From: an uncultured Myxococcales bacterium
Lineage (GTDB): Bacteria; Myxococcota_A; UBA9042
Reading direction: 5' to 3'
Length of the DNA: 64,000 nt
Assembly: GCA_903919145.1 (NCBI GenBank)
Contig: CAIXGW010000157.1
Location: forward strand, 1-64,000
Of the stretch, positions 10,877-18,690 are shown piece by piece. Position 1 is the stretch's first letter. Every line of letters begins with the position of its first letter. Position numbers and translations under genes: made by a program. A model generated the notes under the pieces. It ran no database searches. It saw nothing but the letters and a program-made list of their open reading frames with translations, and was not told the DNA's origin.

Positions 10877-12601
10877 GTGCCAGAAATTCTGGGAGATCGC
10901 TATGAGTTGATGGAGCGCGTGGGCGATGGCGGCATGGCTACGGTCTACCGCGCCACCGACCTGCAGCTGCGCCGCGACGTGGCGATCAAGGTCATGCACC
11001 CCCACCTGGCGGCCCGGCAGGACGCCCGCAACCGCTTTAGCCGCGAAGCCCAGAACATCGCCCGGCTCAAGCATCCCAACATCGTTGACGTCTACGATTT
11101 TTCAGTCAGCAGTGACGAAACGTCTTTTATTGTCACTGAGTTTGTTCATGGTGAGACGGTGTCTGCCTACACGGCGGCCCACGGTCCGTTCATGCCGCAG
11201 GCGGCGGCGCTGATTGGCCACGCGATCGCCGGGGCGCTGGTCCACGCCCACGCGGCGGGAATTGTTCACCGCGACATCAAGCCAGACAACCTCATGGTCT
11301 CGCGCGATGGTCAGGTCAAGCTGATGGACTTTGGCATCGCTACAGCGGTCGACATGGAAGGGATGACGGCGACAGGTGCCATCGTCGGCTCGCCGGCCCA
11401 CATGGCCCCCGAGCAGATAGAGGGCGACGAACTGGACCACCGCTGCGACATCTTTGCCCTGGGTATTGTTCTGTACTTTCTGGTCACTCGCCGCCTGCCC
11501 TTTGCCGCAGCCAATGCCCATGCGCTGTTCCGCCAGATCCTGGAAGGCCAGTTTGAGCTGCCCAGCCGCCACAACCCTCAAGTCGACCGCCAGTTTGAGG
11601 CCATCGTGCTGCAGTGCATGGCCCGCCACAAGGCCGACCGCTACGCCACCGCAGTGGATCTGCAGACGGCCTTGCAGGGGTACCTGCGGCAGTTTCGCAT
11701 CAGCGACGTGGCCACGCTGCTGCCGCGGTTTCTGCAACAGCCAGAAGTCTTTCAGTACGACCTCAAGCCCGGCGTGGTGCGCTACTGGACCGACGAAGGG
11801 ACGCGGCTGGCCGCCGCCGGGCAGCTGGCGCTGGCGATCGACGGCTTCAACCGCGCCTTGGCCATCGACCCCGACGCGGACGCCCCCAAGAAGGCCTTGA
11901 CCAACTTGACGTCGCGCAGCCGACGGCGCAAGCGCTTGGCGCGGGTGGCTTGGATCGTCGCCAGCGGGCTGTTGGTCGCTGGGCTGGCTACCGCGGTGCA
12001 TCGCAGCAATGTCAACCAGAGAGCCCAGGCCAAGGCCGGAGAGCTGCGCGACGGAGTGGCCCGCGGCGCGCCGACGCCCGTTCCAGAGCGCGCGCCGCGC
12101 TGGCCAGATTCGCCGCCGCCGCCCAAGGCGGAACCGCTTGCGCCTCCAGCAGATCTGTCGACTGAGCCGCCGCAGGGGCCCACGCCGACCGTGGCCATTG
12201 ACGGGCCGCTAAGCGTTCAGACCAAGCCAGAGACGCCCGTGCATGGGCAACGGCCCGTCCGCAAAGTCCCCACCATCGACCTGCGCACCCTGGGCAAGAC
12301 GCCGGTGGCCGAAGGCACGCTGACGCCGCTGCAACAGCCCGAACCGCTGGAAGTGGTGCAGGTAGACGTGGTGCTGTCTTGCGTGCCGCCCTCGGCCCAC
12401 TTGCTGTTTCGCGGCCGCGACTATCCTGGCGTGGCGATGCTCAAGCTGGAGCCTGGCAGCTACTCGTTTGAGTGCCAGTTTACGACCACGTGCAAGGAGT
12501 GCTCGCCCCTGCGCGTGCCCTTTAGCATCTCGCGCAAAGACGCCGCCACTGGGGCGCCGCGGCGCTTCTTTCGCGGGCTGGAGACCGACGCGCCGCGCTA
12601 G
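10877..12601 (+). CDS. Membrane Ser/Thr protein kinase (Hanks type)
   Basis: 574 residues from the GTG at 10877, which follows a G-rich stretch and places the kinase fold at the N-terminus; an in-frame GTG at 10820 would add 19 residues. The kinase domain (about residues 8-270) has the glycine loop (Gly16-Val23), Lys38 (AIKVM), an alpha-C Glu57, the catalytic HRDIKPDN (131-138), DFG (151-153) and an APEQ motif, so it should be active. It is followed by a short TPR-like helical region, one transmembrane segment (VAWIVASGLLVAGLATAV), a Pro-rich linker and a C-terminal domain resembling PEGA (VVLSCVPPSAHLLFRGRDYP) that would be periplasmic. The topology is a cytoplasmic kinase with an envelope sensor domain. 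Its substrates are unknown; an FHA protein lies about 40 kb away in the window, but a link is not shown. Confidence 0.93.
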   Translation: MPEILGDRYELMERVGDGGMATVYRATDLQLRRDVAIKVMHPHLAARQDARNRFSREAQNIARLKHPNIVDVYDFSVSSDETSFIVTEFVHGETVSAYTAAHGPFMPQAAALIGHAIAGALVHAHAAGIVHRDIKPDNLMVSRDGQVKLMDFGIATAVDMEGMTATGAIVGSPAHMAPEQIEGDELDHRCDIFALGIVLYFLVTRRLPFAAANAHALFRQILEGQFELPSRHNPQVDRQFEAIVLQCMARHKADRYATAVDLQTALQGYLRQFRISDVATLLPRFLQQPEVFQYDLKPGVVRYWTDEGTRLAAAGQLALAIDGFNRALAIDPDADAPKKALTNLTSRSRRRKRLARVAWIVASGLLVAGLATAVHRSNVNQRAQAKAGELRDGVARGAPTPVPERAPRWPDSPPPPKAEPLAPPADLSTEPPQGPTPTVAIDGPLSVQTKPETPVHGQRPVRKVPTIDLRTLGKTPVAEGTLTPLQQPEPLEVVQVDVVLSCVPPSAHLLFRGRDYPGVAMLKLEPGSYSFECQFTTTCKECSPLRVPFSISRKDAATGAPRRFFRGLETDAPR

Positions 12602-12708
12602 AGATTGGTTAGAAAGCTATAGTGTCAATTGTTTGGCCACGGGCCGCGGCGTCTGATCCGCCAAGCTACCACGGCCGATTCCGGTCAACAGCTCAAGCTG
12701 GAATTGTC

Positions 12709-13200
12709 CTAGGCGCGGTTGGGCACGTGCGCCTTGGCCAGACGCTGCCGTCGGCGCTCTAGGGCCTGTTCCTGATGCAGGCGATCGGCGTCGTTGTCCA
12801 CCACCAGCGGTGGCACAGGCAGGGGATGGCCGCGCTCATCCACGGCCACAAAGACCACATAGGCGGTGTTGGCGTGTTCGCGCGGCTCGTCATAGCGCTC
12901 GCGCCAGACGTCGACGCGAATCTCCATCGACGTGCGACCGACATAGCACAAGCGCGCGACAACGTTGACGATATCGCCAAGGCGAACTGGCGTGATGAAG
13001 TGGACGTCGTCAAACGCGACTGTGACAGCCGTGCACCTGGCGTGGCGGCCGGCGCAGATGCCAGCGGCGATGTCGATCCAAGAGAGGATCGTGCCGCCAA
13101 AGCAGGTGCCCACCGCATTGGTGTGCTGCGGCAACACCAGCTCGGTCATGGTGGTGGTCGATTCATCGGGATGGCGGGCGCTGGGGGGATTGTCTGTCAT
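12709..13200 (-). CDS. Acyl-CoA thioesterase, hot-dog fold
   Basis: 163 residues. The HTNAVGTCFGGTILSWID block and the following VTVAFDDVHFITPVRLGDIV block match the single hot-dog acyl-CoA thioesterases of the YciA/ACOT type, which hydrolyse acyl-CoA to free acid and CoA. The Asp in SWID lies at the expected catalytic position. Further hot-dog strands (YVGRTSMEIRVDVW and TAYVVFVAVDERG) complete the fold, and the charged tail ends in an Arg-rich helix. The ATG at 13200 starts the conserved part; an upstream in-frame extension (to 13608) reads antisense to the HEAT-repeat gene and is not used. It is convergent with the kinase gene. Substrate chain length cannot be read from the sequence. Confidence 0.88.
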   Translation of the reverse strand: MTDNPPSARHPDESTTTMTELVLPQHTNAVGTCFGGTILSWIDIAAGICAGRHARCTAVTVAFDDVHFITPVRLGDIVNVVARLCYVGRTSMEIRVDVWRERYDEPREHANTAYVVFVAVDERGHPLPVPPLVVDNDADRLHQEQALERRRQRLAKAHVPNRA

Positions 13201-13332
13201 GCGCCACAGCCTACCTTGGTTTGACGCGCCGGGCCACACCCGGATGGGTGGGTGCGTCTGCAGCGCGCCCGGCGCTGGACAGATCGGCTGCAGTGGGGTA
13301 TCTGCCGTGCTTTGGTAGACCGCGAGGTGCTG

Positions 13333-14067
13333 ATGTCTTCTGCTCTGATCCACCGCGACCTGGCCCTGACCGACCCCGACCTGGTGGCCAATGGCCTGCG
13401 GCGCTTGGTCCGCTGGCTGAGCCCAGACACGGTGACCAACCAACGACCCGCCGAGTTTGCCCAGCGCCGCGCCGAGCTGGCTGATCTGGAGCCGCGCCTG
13501 CTGGAGCTCTCTGCCAGCCCCGACGCTGTGCTGCGCGAGCTGGCTTCGGACGCCCTGGGAGCCTTCCTGGGCGACGCGGCGCTGGAGAGGCTGCTGTTGT
13601 TGGCCCAAGACCCCGAAGAGCGCGTGCGTGCCTCTGCAGTGGGCGCGCTAGAAGGCTGGCCAGACGAGCCCCGGGCCCGTGGCCTGCTGTTGGCCTCGGC
13701 TGCCGCTGGCCACTGGACGGTGCGGATGCGGGCCACCCGGGCGCTGCAGGCCTACACCGGTGTCGACGTCATTGAAGTCTTGATGGAAAGCCTGCTGGAT
13801 CCAGACAGCTATGTCCGGCTCGCTGCCGCTGACAGCCTGCGCCGCCGCGACGCCTCCCTGTTCCGCGAGCGCCTGCGCCAATTGGCAGACTACCAAGCTC
13901 CCCACCACCTGGACGCCGCCATTGACCTGATGGGCGATGTGGGCACTGCCGAAGATGCCAAATTTCTCAGCAAAGTCGGAGGGTGGTTCAACCTGTCGCA
14001 GCCCGCCTTCATCCGCCAGTGGGCCCGCAAGTCGGCGCGCAAGATCCGCACGCGCTTGGGCGAGTAG
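13333..14067 (+). CDS. HEAT-repeat protein
   Basis: 244 residues, starting at an ATG preceded by GAGGTG with good spacing. The protein is nearly all helical and made of degenerate HEAT or PBS-lyase-like repeats, for example DAVLRELASDALGAFLGDAAL, PEERVRASAVGALEGWPDEP and DSYVRLAAADSLRRRD. No signal peptide or membrane segment is present, so it should be cytoplasmic. Such repeats form scaffolds for protein-protein contacts; no enzyme motif is seen. The stop lies 15 bases before the DedA gene, suggesting one transcript. Confidence 0.8.
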   Translation: MSSALIHRDLALTDPDLVANGLRRLVRWLSPDTVTNQRPAEFAQRRAELADLEPRLLELSASPDAVLRELASDALGAFLGDAALERLLLLAQDPEERVRASAVGALEGWPDEPRARGLLLASAAAGHWTVRMRATRALQAYTGVDVIEVLMESLLDPDSYVRLAAADSLRRRDASLFRERLRQLADYQAPHHLDAAIDLMGDVGTAEDAKFLSKVGGWFNLSQPAFIRQWARKSARKIRTRLGE

Positions 14068-14082
14068 CCAAGGGGCTTGATT

Positions 14083-14823
14083 ATGGAAATACTTGCAACT
14101 ACCGGGTTTGGGCTTGTGCAGGCCGCATTGGCGGTGCCAGCGTTGGGCGGCATCCTGCCCGATTTCACCATGATTACAAGCTGGCTCAGCGGCATGGACC
14201 TCTACACGGTGTGGGCCATCGCCTTTGGCATCTTGCTGCTGTGCGGTTTTGGACTGCCGATTCCAGAGGACATCACGTTGGTGGCCGTGGGCTACATGAC
14301 GTACTTCCTCAATGCCGATGGGCACTACGGTGACCCGCGGCTGCTGGTGGCGTTGGCAACCGCCGTTGGCCTTGCGGGTGTGCTGATCGGCGACGCCACT
14401 ATGTTTACCCTGGGGGCACGCCTGGGCGGACGGCTGATGCACCGCCGGCCCTTCAGCAGCATCCTGGGCAGCGGTCGGCGCGAGAAAGCGGTGGAATTTC
14501 TGCAGGCCAAGGGGCCGCAGGTGCTGTTTTCGGCGCGCTTTATGCCCGGGTTGCGCTCGGTGGTCTTCTTTACCAGCGGCACCCTGGGCATCCGCTTGAG
14601 GACGTTCCTGTTTTTTGACGGTTTGGCGGCGCTGTTGTCGGTGCCGGCGCTGATCCTGTCTTCGTGGTATTTTGGCGAGCAAATCCAGGACGTGATCAAG
14701 TACGCGCAGAAGAGCGAGCAGGGCATCTTGGTGATCATCTTGCTGCTGGGCGGCGGCGCCGGCTTGAAGTACTGGCTCAAGCGCCGCAAGGAAGCCCAGG
14801 AGCAGCTCCAGCCCCCTACTTGA
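14083..14823 (+). CDS. DedA/SNARE-associated family membrane protein
   Basis: 246 residues. The start is the ATG at 14083, about eight bases after AGGGG. Several transmembrane segments are visible. The family signature is present: FGLPIPEDITL near the N-terminus and FSARFMPGLRSVVFFTSGTLG in the middle, where the Arg and Pro-Gly residues are conserved. DedA proteins are polytopic inner-membrane proteins implicated in lipid (undecaprenyl phosphate or phospholipid) flipping and envelope homeostasis. It is probably cotranscribed with the HEAT protein. Its 3' end overlaps the convergent aminotransferase gene by 8 bases. A second DedA protein lies at 55366-56031. Confidence 0.9.
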   Translation: MEILATTGFGLVQAALAVPALGGILPDFTMITSWLSGMDLYTVWAIAFGILLLCGFGLPIPEDITLVAVGYMTYFLNADGHYGDPRLLVALATAVGLAGVLIGDATMFTLGARLGGRLMHRRPFSSILGSGRREKAVEFLQAKGPQVLFSARFMPGLRSVVFFTSGTLGIRLRTFLFFDGLAALLSVPALILSSWYFGEQIQDVIKYAQKSEQGILVIILLLGGGAGLKYWLKRRKEAQEQLQPPT

Positions 14824-16048
14824 GGGTACCTGGGTAGGCCTGCAGGGCGGCGCGCAGGATCTCGCAAGACCGCTGCAATTTGGCGACCTCTAGCACGTAG
14901 GCTGCCCGCACTTCTTGTTTGCCCAAGCCAGGCGTGGCGTAGAAGCCATCGGCGGGAGCCAGCATCACCGTGGCGCCGTCCAGGTCGAATTGCTCGAGCA
15001 AGAAGATGCAGAACCGCTCGGCGTCATCCACCGGCAGCTGCACTACCAGGTAGAAGGCCCCTTGCGGCGTGCGCGCCGAGACGCCAGCAATGGTGCTCAA
15101 GCCGGCCACCAGTGCATCGCGGCGGCGCTTGTACTCGGCGGTCACGGCAGCCAGCTCGCTGGCCGGTGTGGCCAGGGCAGCCTGAGCCGCCAGCATGTCG
15201 ACCACCGGCGGTGACAGGCGGGCCTGGGCAAACTTGACGATGGCCGCCCTTATCGCCGCATTGCGAGTCACCAAGCAGCCGACGCGGGCGCCACACGCCG
15301 AATAGCGCTTGGACACTGAGTCGACCATGATCGCGCACTCGGCCAAGCCGGGTTGGGTCAGCACACTTGGCGAGGTGCTGCCGCCTTCGCGGATCGCCTC
15401 GTCATAGACAAAGTCGCGATAGACCTCGTCGCAGATGAAGTACACACCGCGGCGCAGGCAGACGTCGCCGATGGCGCGCAGCTGGGCTGAAGACAGCACT
15501 GCGCCGGTGGGATTGCCTGGACTGGAAAGCACGATCGCCTTGGTCCGCGGGCCCAGAGCTGCCTCTACCTGCTCGGCGCTCAAGGCAAATCCTTCTGCCC
15601 CATAGGTGGTCACCGGCTTGATTTGGACGGATAGCAGATATGCAAACCCTTGATAATTTGGGTAGTAGGGCTCGGCGACCAGCAGTTCATCACCGGGGTC
15701 GCACGTCGCCGCTATGGCAAAAAGCAGGGCTTCGGAGCCACCGGTGGTCACCACGATATCGGCGGGACTGATGGCCGGGCCGCCGCGAGCTGCGCCAAGG
15801 TCGTTGTAGTAGCCGGCAAGGGCCTGCCGGTAGGCCAGGCTTCCCTCGGATGCGCCATAGGCCAACACTTTGTCTTCAAAGCTGTGATAAGCCGCGATGA
15901 CGGTGCGCGGCGTAGCCACGTCAGGCTGGCCGATGTTGAGGTGGAGCACCTCCAGGCCGCGCTGCTTGGCCCGATCGGCGTAGGGGGTCAGGCGGCGGAT
16001 CGGCGAAGCGGGAGCGGAAGTGCCGCGCTGCGAAGGAACAAAGGTCAT
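14816..16048 (-). CDS. PLP-dependent class I/II aminotransferase
   Basis: 410 residues. Fold-type I aminotransferase landmarks are in order: LNIGQPDVATP near the N-terminus, the TTGGSEALLFAI cofactor-binding turn, SSPGNPTGAV with the conserved Asn, CDEVYRDFVYD with the PLP Asp and Tyr, and VDSVSKRYSACGARVG with the Schiff-base Lys. A C-terminal Arg for the substrate carboxylate is expected near KQEVRAAYV. The family converts amino acids to 2-oxo acids; aspartate, or a tyrosine/aromatic or branched substrate, is possible and cannot be decided here. The ATG at 16048 is chosen because the motif-bearing part begins soon after; further upstream codons are unsupported. Confidence 0.9.
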   Translation of the reverse strand: MTFVPSQRGTSAPASPIRRLTPYADRAKQRGLEVLHLNIGQPDVATPRTVIAAYHSFEDKVLAYGASEGSLAYRQALAGYYNDLGAARGGPAISPADIVVTTGGSEALLFAIAATCDPGDELLVAEPYYPNYQGFAYLLSVQIKPVTTYGAEGFALSAEQVEAALGPRTKAIVLSSPGNPTGAVLSSAQLRAIGDVCLRRGVYFICDEVYRDFVYDEAIREGGSTSPSVLTQPGLAECAIMVDSVSKRYSACGARVGCLVTRNAAIRAAIVKFAQARLSPPVVDMLAAQAALATPASELAAVTAEYKRRRDALVAGLSTIAGVSARTPQGAFYLVVQLPVDDAERFCIFLLEQFDLDGATVMLAPADGFYATPGLGKQEVRAAYVLEVAKLQRSCEILRAALQAYPGTLK

Positions 16049-16130
16049 AGGGGTCTCGCATGGGCAGAGAGAAGGGCGCGGCGCTGGCTTAAGCGTGCCC
16101 GCGGGGCTTGGGCGCGAGCCAGTGCGCAAA

Positions 16131-16565
16131 TCAGTCGGTGGGGCGGCGCAGGCTCTGGACAAAGGCGACCAGGTCGCGGCGGAGGTCAAAGTGGAGGCGG
16201 ACCATGGCTTTGGCTGTGGTGCCCTCGCTCAGCGTGCCCCACAGGGTAGTTGCGGTGTAGATGGGACGCATCAGGCTGGGGTGCTTGGCGCCGCTGAAGT
16301 GAAAAGTTTGGCCGTTGTCGCCTTGCATGGTGAACAAGTAGGTCACGTGGCGCGGCTGCCGCAGCTGGATCCGCAGCACGCCGGTGATCGGCCGCTGGGT
16401 CGCCAGCTTCTCAAATGTGGCGGTGCCGCTCAGCTCGGCTTCGATGACATCCTGCCATCCGGTTGGCCGGCGCAGCTTGACGTGGACGGCGACTTCGCAA
16501 ACCCGCGTCACTTCTGGTTGATCCACCTCAAAGTAGCTGCCCCGCAATGTCTCTACGAACACCAT
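16131..16565 (-). CDS. Conserved-looking hypothetical protein, coupled to the DsbA-like gene
   Basis: 144 residues. The ATG at 16565 lies two bases after the stop of the upstream gene, so translation is probably coupled. No signal peptide or membrane segment is seen. The beta-rich sequence with FHFSGAKHPSL and TLWGTLSEG near the middle reminds me of an accessory domain fused to some large GMC oxidoreductases in actinobacteria and myxobacteria. That is memory-based and weak. It has no cysteine-pair motif, so it is probably not another thioredoxin-like protein. Confidence 0.6.
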   Translation of the reverse strand: MVFVETLRGSYFEVDQPEVTRVCEVAVHVKLRRPTGWQDVIEAELSGTATFEKLATQRPITGVLRIQLRQPRHVTYLFTMQGDNGQTFHFSGAKHPSLMRPIYTATTLWGTLSEGTTAKAMVRLHFDLRRDLVAFVQSLRRPTD

Positions 16566-16567
16566 GC

Positions 16568-18478
16568 TCACGGCGCCTCCTGGGCGACGCCGGCAAACCC
16601 TGCTGTGGGCTGCGCCGACGCCTGTCTGGCGGCGAAGCGCAGCGCTCTCTCGAGGCGTGCTTCGTCCAGGGGCCCAGTGTACAACCGACCGGCCAAGAAG
16701 ATCACGGGCTCGTCTCCCAGGTCCGTGCGCTGGTGCAGGCCGCGCAACAGCGCTTGCACCGCAGCAGGCGCGGTGCGCCGCTGGGCCTGCTGCCATGCCG
16801 TCGCGGCGATCCCCAGCGTCTTGGCGGTCCACAGGTGCAGCGCTTGCCCCTGCAGCTTGCCAGGGACCGGGAGGTCGAACAGGGCTTGTACGGCTGGCAA
16901 CGTCTTGCCCAAGGTCGCCGCCGTCAACAGCACTTCGGTGCCGGCTGAGTCCCGCTGGCCGCGTCCGGGCAGCGCGGCCACGCGCACGATACCAGCCGCT
17001 GCGGTGGGCGCCGTCCAGCGCTTGAGCATGTACCAGGCGGCGCGCGACGCCGGGCTGGCAAAATCGACCAGCAGCAGCACCTCGGGGCCGGCGGAGCCGA
17101 CCTTGGGCAACCCAGACAAGTCGCCTAGGTCTATGGGTTCTTGCAAGTCGAGCTCGGCGTCCTGCCGCCACCGGCCATCGCGCACCAGCAGGCCATAGGC
17201 GCCGGTCGGACTGCCCGCCGCCAGAAACAGCTGCCGCTCGCCCGCCAGGGCCGCCGACCAGCCGCCGTCTCCCACCAGGCCCAACCACCTGCGGCCATGG
17301 ATGAACACCGCTCCAGGGCCGGCGTCAATGTGCTGGGCCTGAGCGACCAGCGCGTGCAGCTGCGCCGTCGGCTCGGGCTGGGCCACCAAGGCCGCCAGCT
17401 TGGCGCTGCTCAGGCCCAAGGCGCTTGCCGACGCCAAGATGTCGCTGTCTTTCCAGGCGCGGTCGCTGGGCAGGGCCGCCAGCGCCTTGCCGGCCAGCGG
17501 GCCCAGCGCTTGGGCGGTGGCAGCCCACCACAGGGCCAGCTTCTGCGACGAACCAGCCGATCCCGGGATGACCCGCACGACCAGCCTCTCTCCGCTGTCG
17601 GCTTGCCATTGGCGCAGCTGGCCTAGCTGGGCAACCGTCCATGGCCGCTGGCCATCGACATAGACCACCGCCGTCACGGCTGCATCGGCAGGCCCGAGCG
17701 CCAGATCGCCGGGAAGCAGCTCGACCCGGTAGCGCTGGCCCAGCCACCCCTGGGTCGCCGCGGGGGCCGGGGCCGGGCCAAACCGGGCCAAGCGCAGGGC
17801 ATCCATTGCCGCCAGGAATTCGGGCTGTCCCAGCGCCACGGCGGCGCGCTCCAGGTCGGCGGGCTCGGGCAGCTGGGCGGCCAGCTGGCCCATCCGCCGA
17901 GCCGCCACTGCCAGATGCTGCTGCAAGACAGGCACGGAAGGCACGCCGCCAAGGCCACGTCCAGCGATCAGCGCAGAAGGGGTCGCTTGCACGCCAAAGG
18001 CCAGCGCAGCCTGCTTCTCGCGCTGCAGGCCGGCCGCCGTGGTCTGGGCGCGCAGATCGCGCTCAAACGCCGGTAGGTCAAGGCCGGCAGTGACCGCGGC
18101 GGCCAGCAGCCCGGGCTCGTCGAGCTGGGCTTGCAGCAGCACGGCATCGACGTAGCGCAGCTCAGCGCCCTGTAGTCGGGCTGCCAACGCCGCCTGACCC
18201 GCCAAGGCGGCCTGGGGATGGCGTGACAGAGGCAGGTGATGCAAGACCAATGGGGCGCCGGCAGCTTCTGTCCAAGCGCGATAGACAGGCCAGGCGCGGC
18301 GGCTGTGTGGGCATTCCAAGTCTAGGATCAGGCGGACTGTAGCGCTGGTGCGGAGCGCAGGGCCTGACGCTTGGCCAGTAGGCAAGGCTGGCGTTGGTTG
18401 CGCCGCCCACGCTGCGCCGGCCGTCCATGCGGCGGTGGCCACCAGTACCGCGGCCGACCAGCGGCGCAAGTCTATCAC
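16568..18478 (-). CDS. Exported triple thioredoxin-fold protein with a degenerate active site
   Basis: 636 residues with a cleavable signal peptide (hydrophobic stretch ending AGAAWAA). Domain 1 (about residues 45-210) is DsbA-like: LILDLECPHS with Cys56, helical insert, then a cis-Pro site in VQATPSALI. Two further segments keep the thioredoxin beta-alpha start (AVTAVVYVDG near residue 270, VLLLVDFASPASRAAW near residue 465) but have no Cys. Cys56 is the only cysteine I find in the whole mature protein, so classical dithiol oxidation is impossible. The single CxxS thiol could at most form a mixed disulfide. The size and three-part layout mirror the gene directly upstream, from which it probably arose by duplication. 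A chaperone or thiol-trapping role is conjecture. Confidence 0.8.
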   Translation of the reverse strand: MIDLRRWSAAVLVATAAWTAGAAWAAQPTPALPTGQASGPALRTSATVRLILDLECPHSRRAWPVYRAWTEAAGAPLVLHHLPLSRHPQAALAGQAALAARLQGAELRYVDAVLLQAQLDEPGLLAAAVTAGLDLPAFERDLRAQTTAAGLQREKQAALAFGVQATPSALIAGRGLGGVPSVPVLQQHLAVAARRMGQLAAQLPEPADLERAAVALGQPEFLAAMDALRLARFGPAPAPAATQGWLGQRYRVELLPGDLALGPADAAVTAVVYVDGQRPWTVAQLGQLRQWQADSGERLVVRVIPGSAGSSQKLALWWAATAQALGPLAGKALAALPSDRAWKDSDILASASALGLSSAKLAALVAQPEPTAQLHALVAQAQHIDAGPGAVFIHGRRWLGLVGDGGWSAALAGERQLFLAAGSPTGAYGLLVRDGRWRQDAELDLQEPIDLGDLSGLPKVGSAGPEVLLLVDFASPASRAAWYMLKRWTAPTAAAGIVRVAALPGRGQRDSAGTEVLLTAATLGKTLPAVQALFDLPVPGKLQGQALHLWTAKTLGIAATAWQQAQRRTAPAAVQALLRGLHQRTDLGDEPVIFLAGRLYTGPLDEARLERALRFAARQASAQPTAGFAGVAQEAP

Positions 18479-18666
18479 GACGGCCTAGAAGCCTGTCGGG
18501 CGAAGGCTGCAGCCCGCGGCTAATGCATTCAAACTATTGGACCGACCAGGGACCACCGCCAGGCTCCTAGCGCGCTCGTCTTGTAAGCGCCCGGTCAGGC
18601 GAAAGATTGGTATTCACAGCCAATCGTTGTTGCCCGACTGAAGAAATGCAAACTGATGAGGAGCCA

Positions 18667-18684
18667 GGCGGGTACTGTCCCGCC
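18667..18684 (-). terminator. GC hairpin after the triple-DsbA gene
   Basis: GGCGGG (18667-18672) and CCCGCC (18679-18684) can pair around a six-base loop just past the stop at 18691. No U-run follows, so it is a terminator candidate only. Confidence 0.35.
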
Positions 18685-18690
18685 AAGCGC

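Noticed and set aside
12709-13608. N-terminal extension of the thioesterase to 299 residues
   Set aside because: The extra part lies antisense to the HEAT-repeat gene and has no domain; the family start is at 13200.
16131-17288. A 385-codon minus-strand frame read as one gene
   Set aside because: Its first two thirds are an Arg/Gly-rich shadow of the triple-Trx gene; only the part from the ATG at 16565 is supported.
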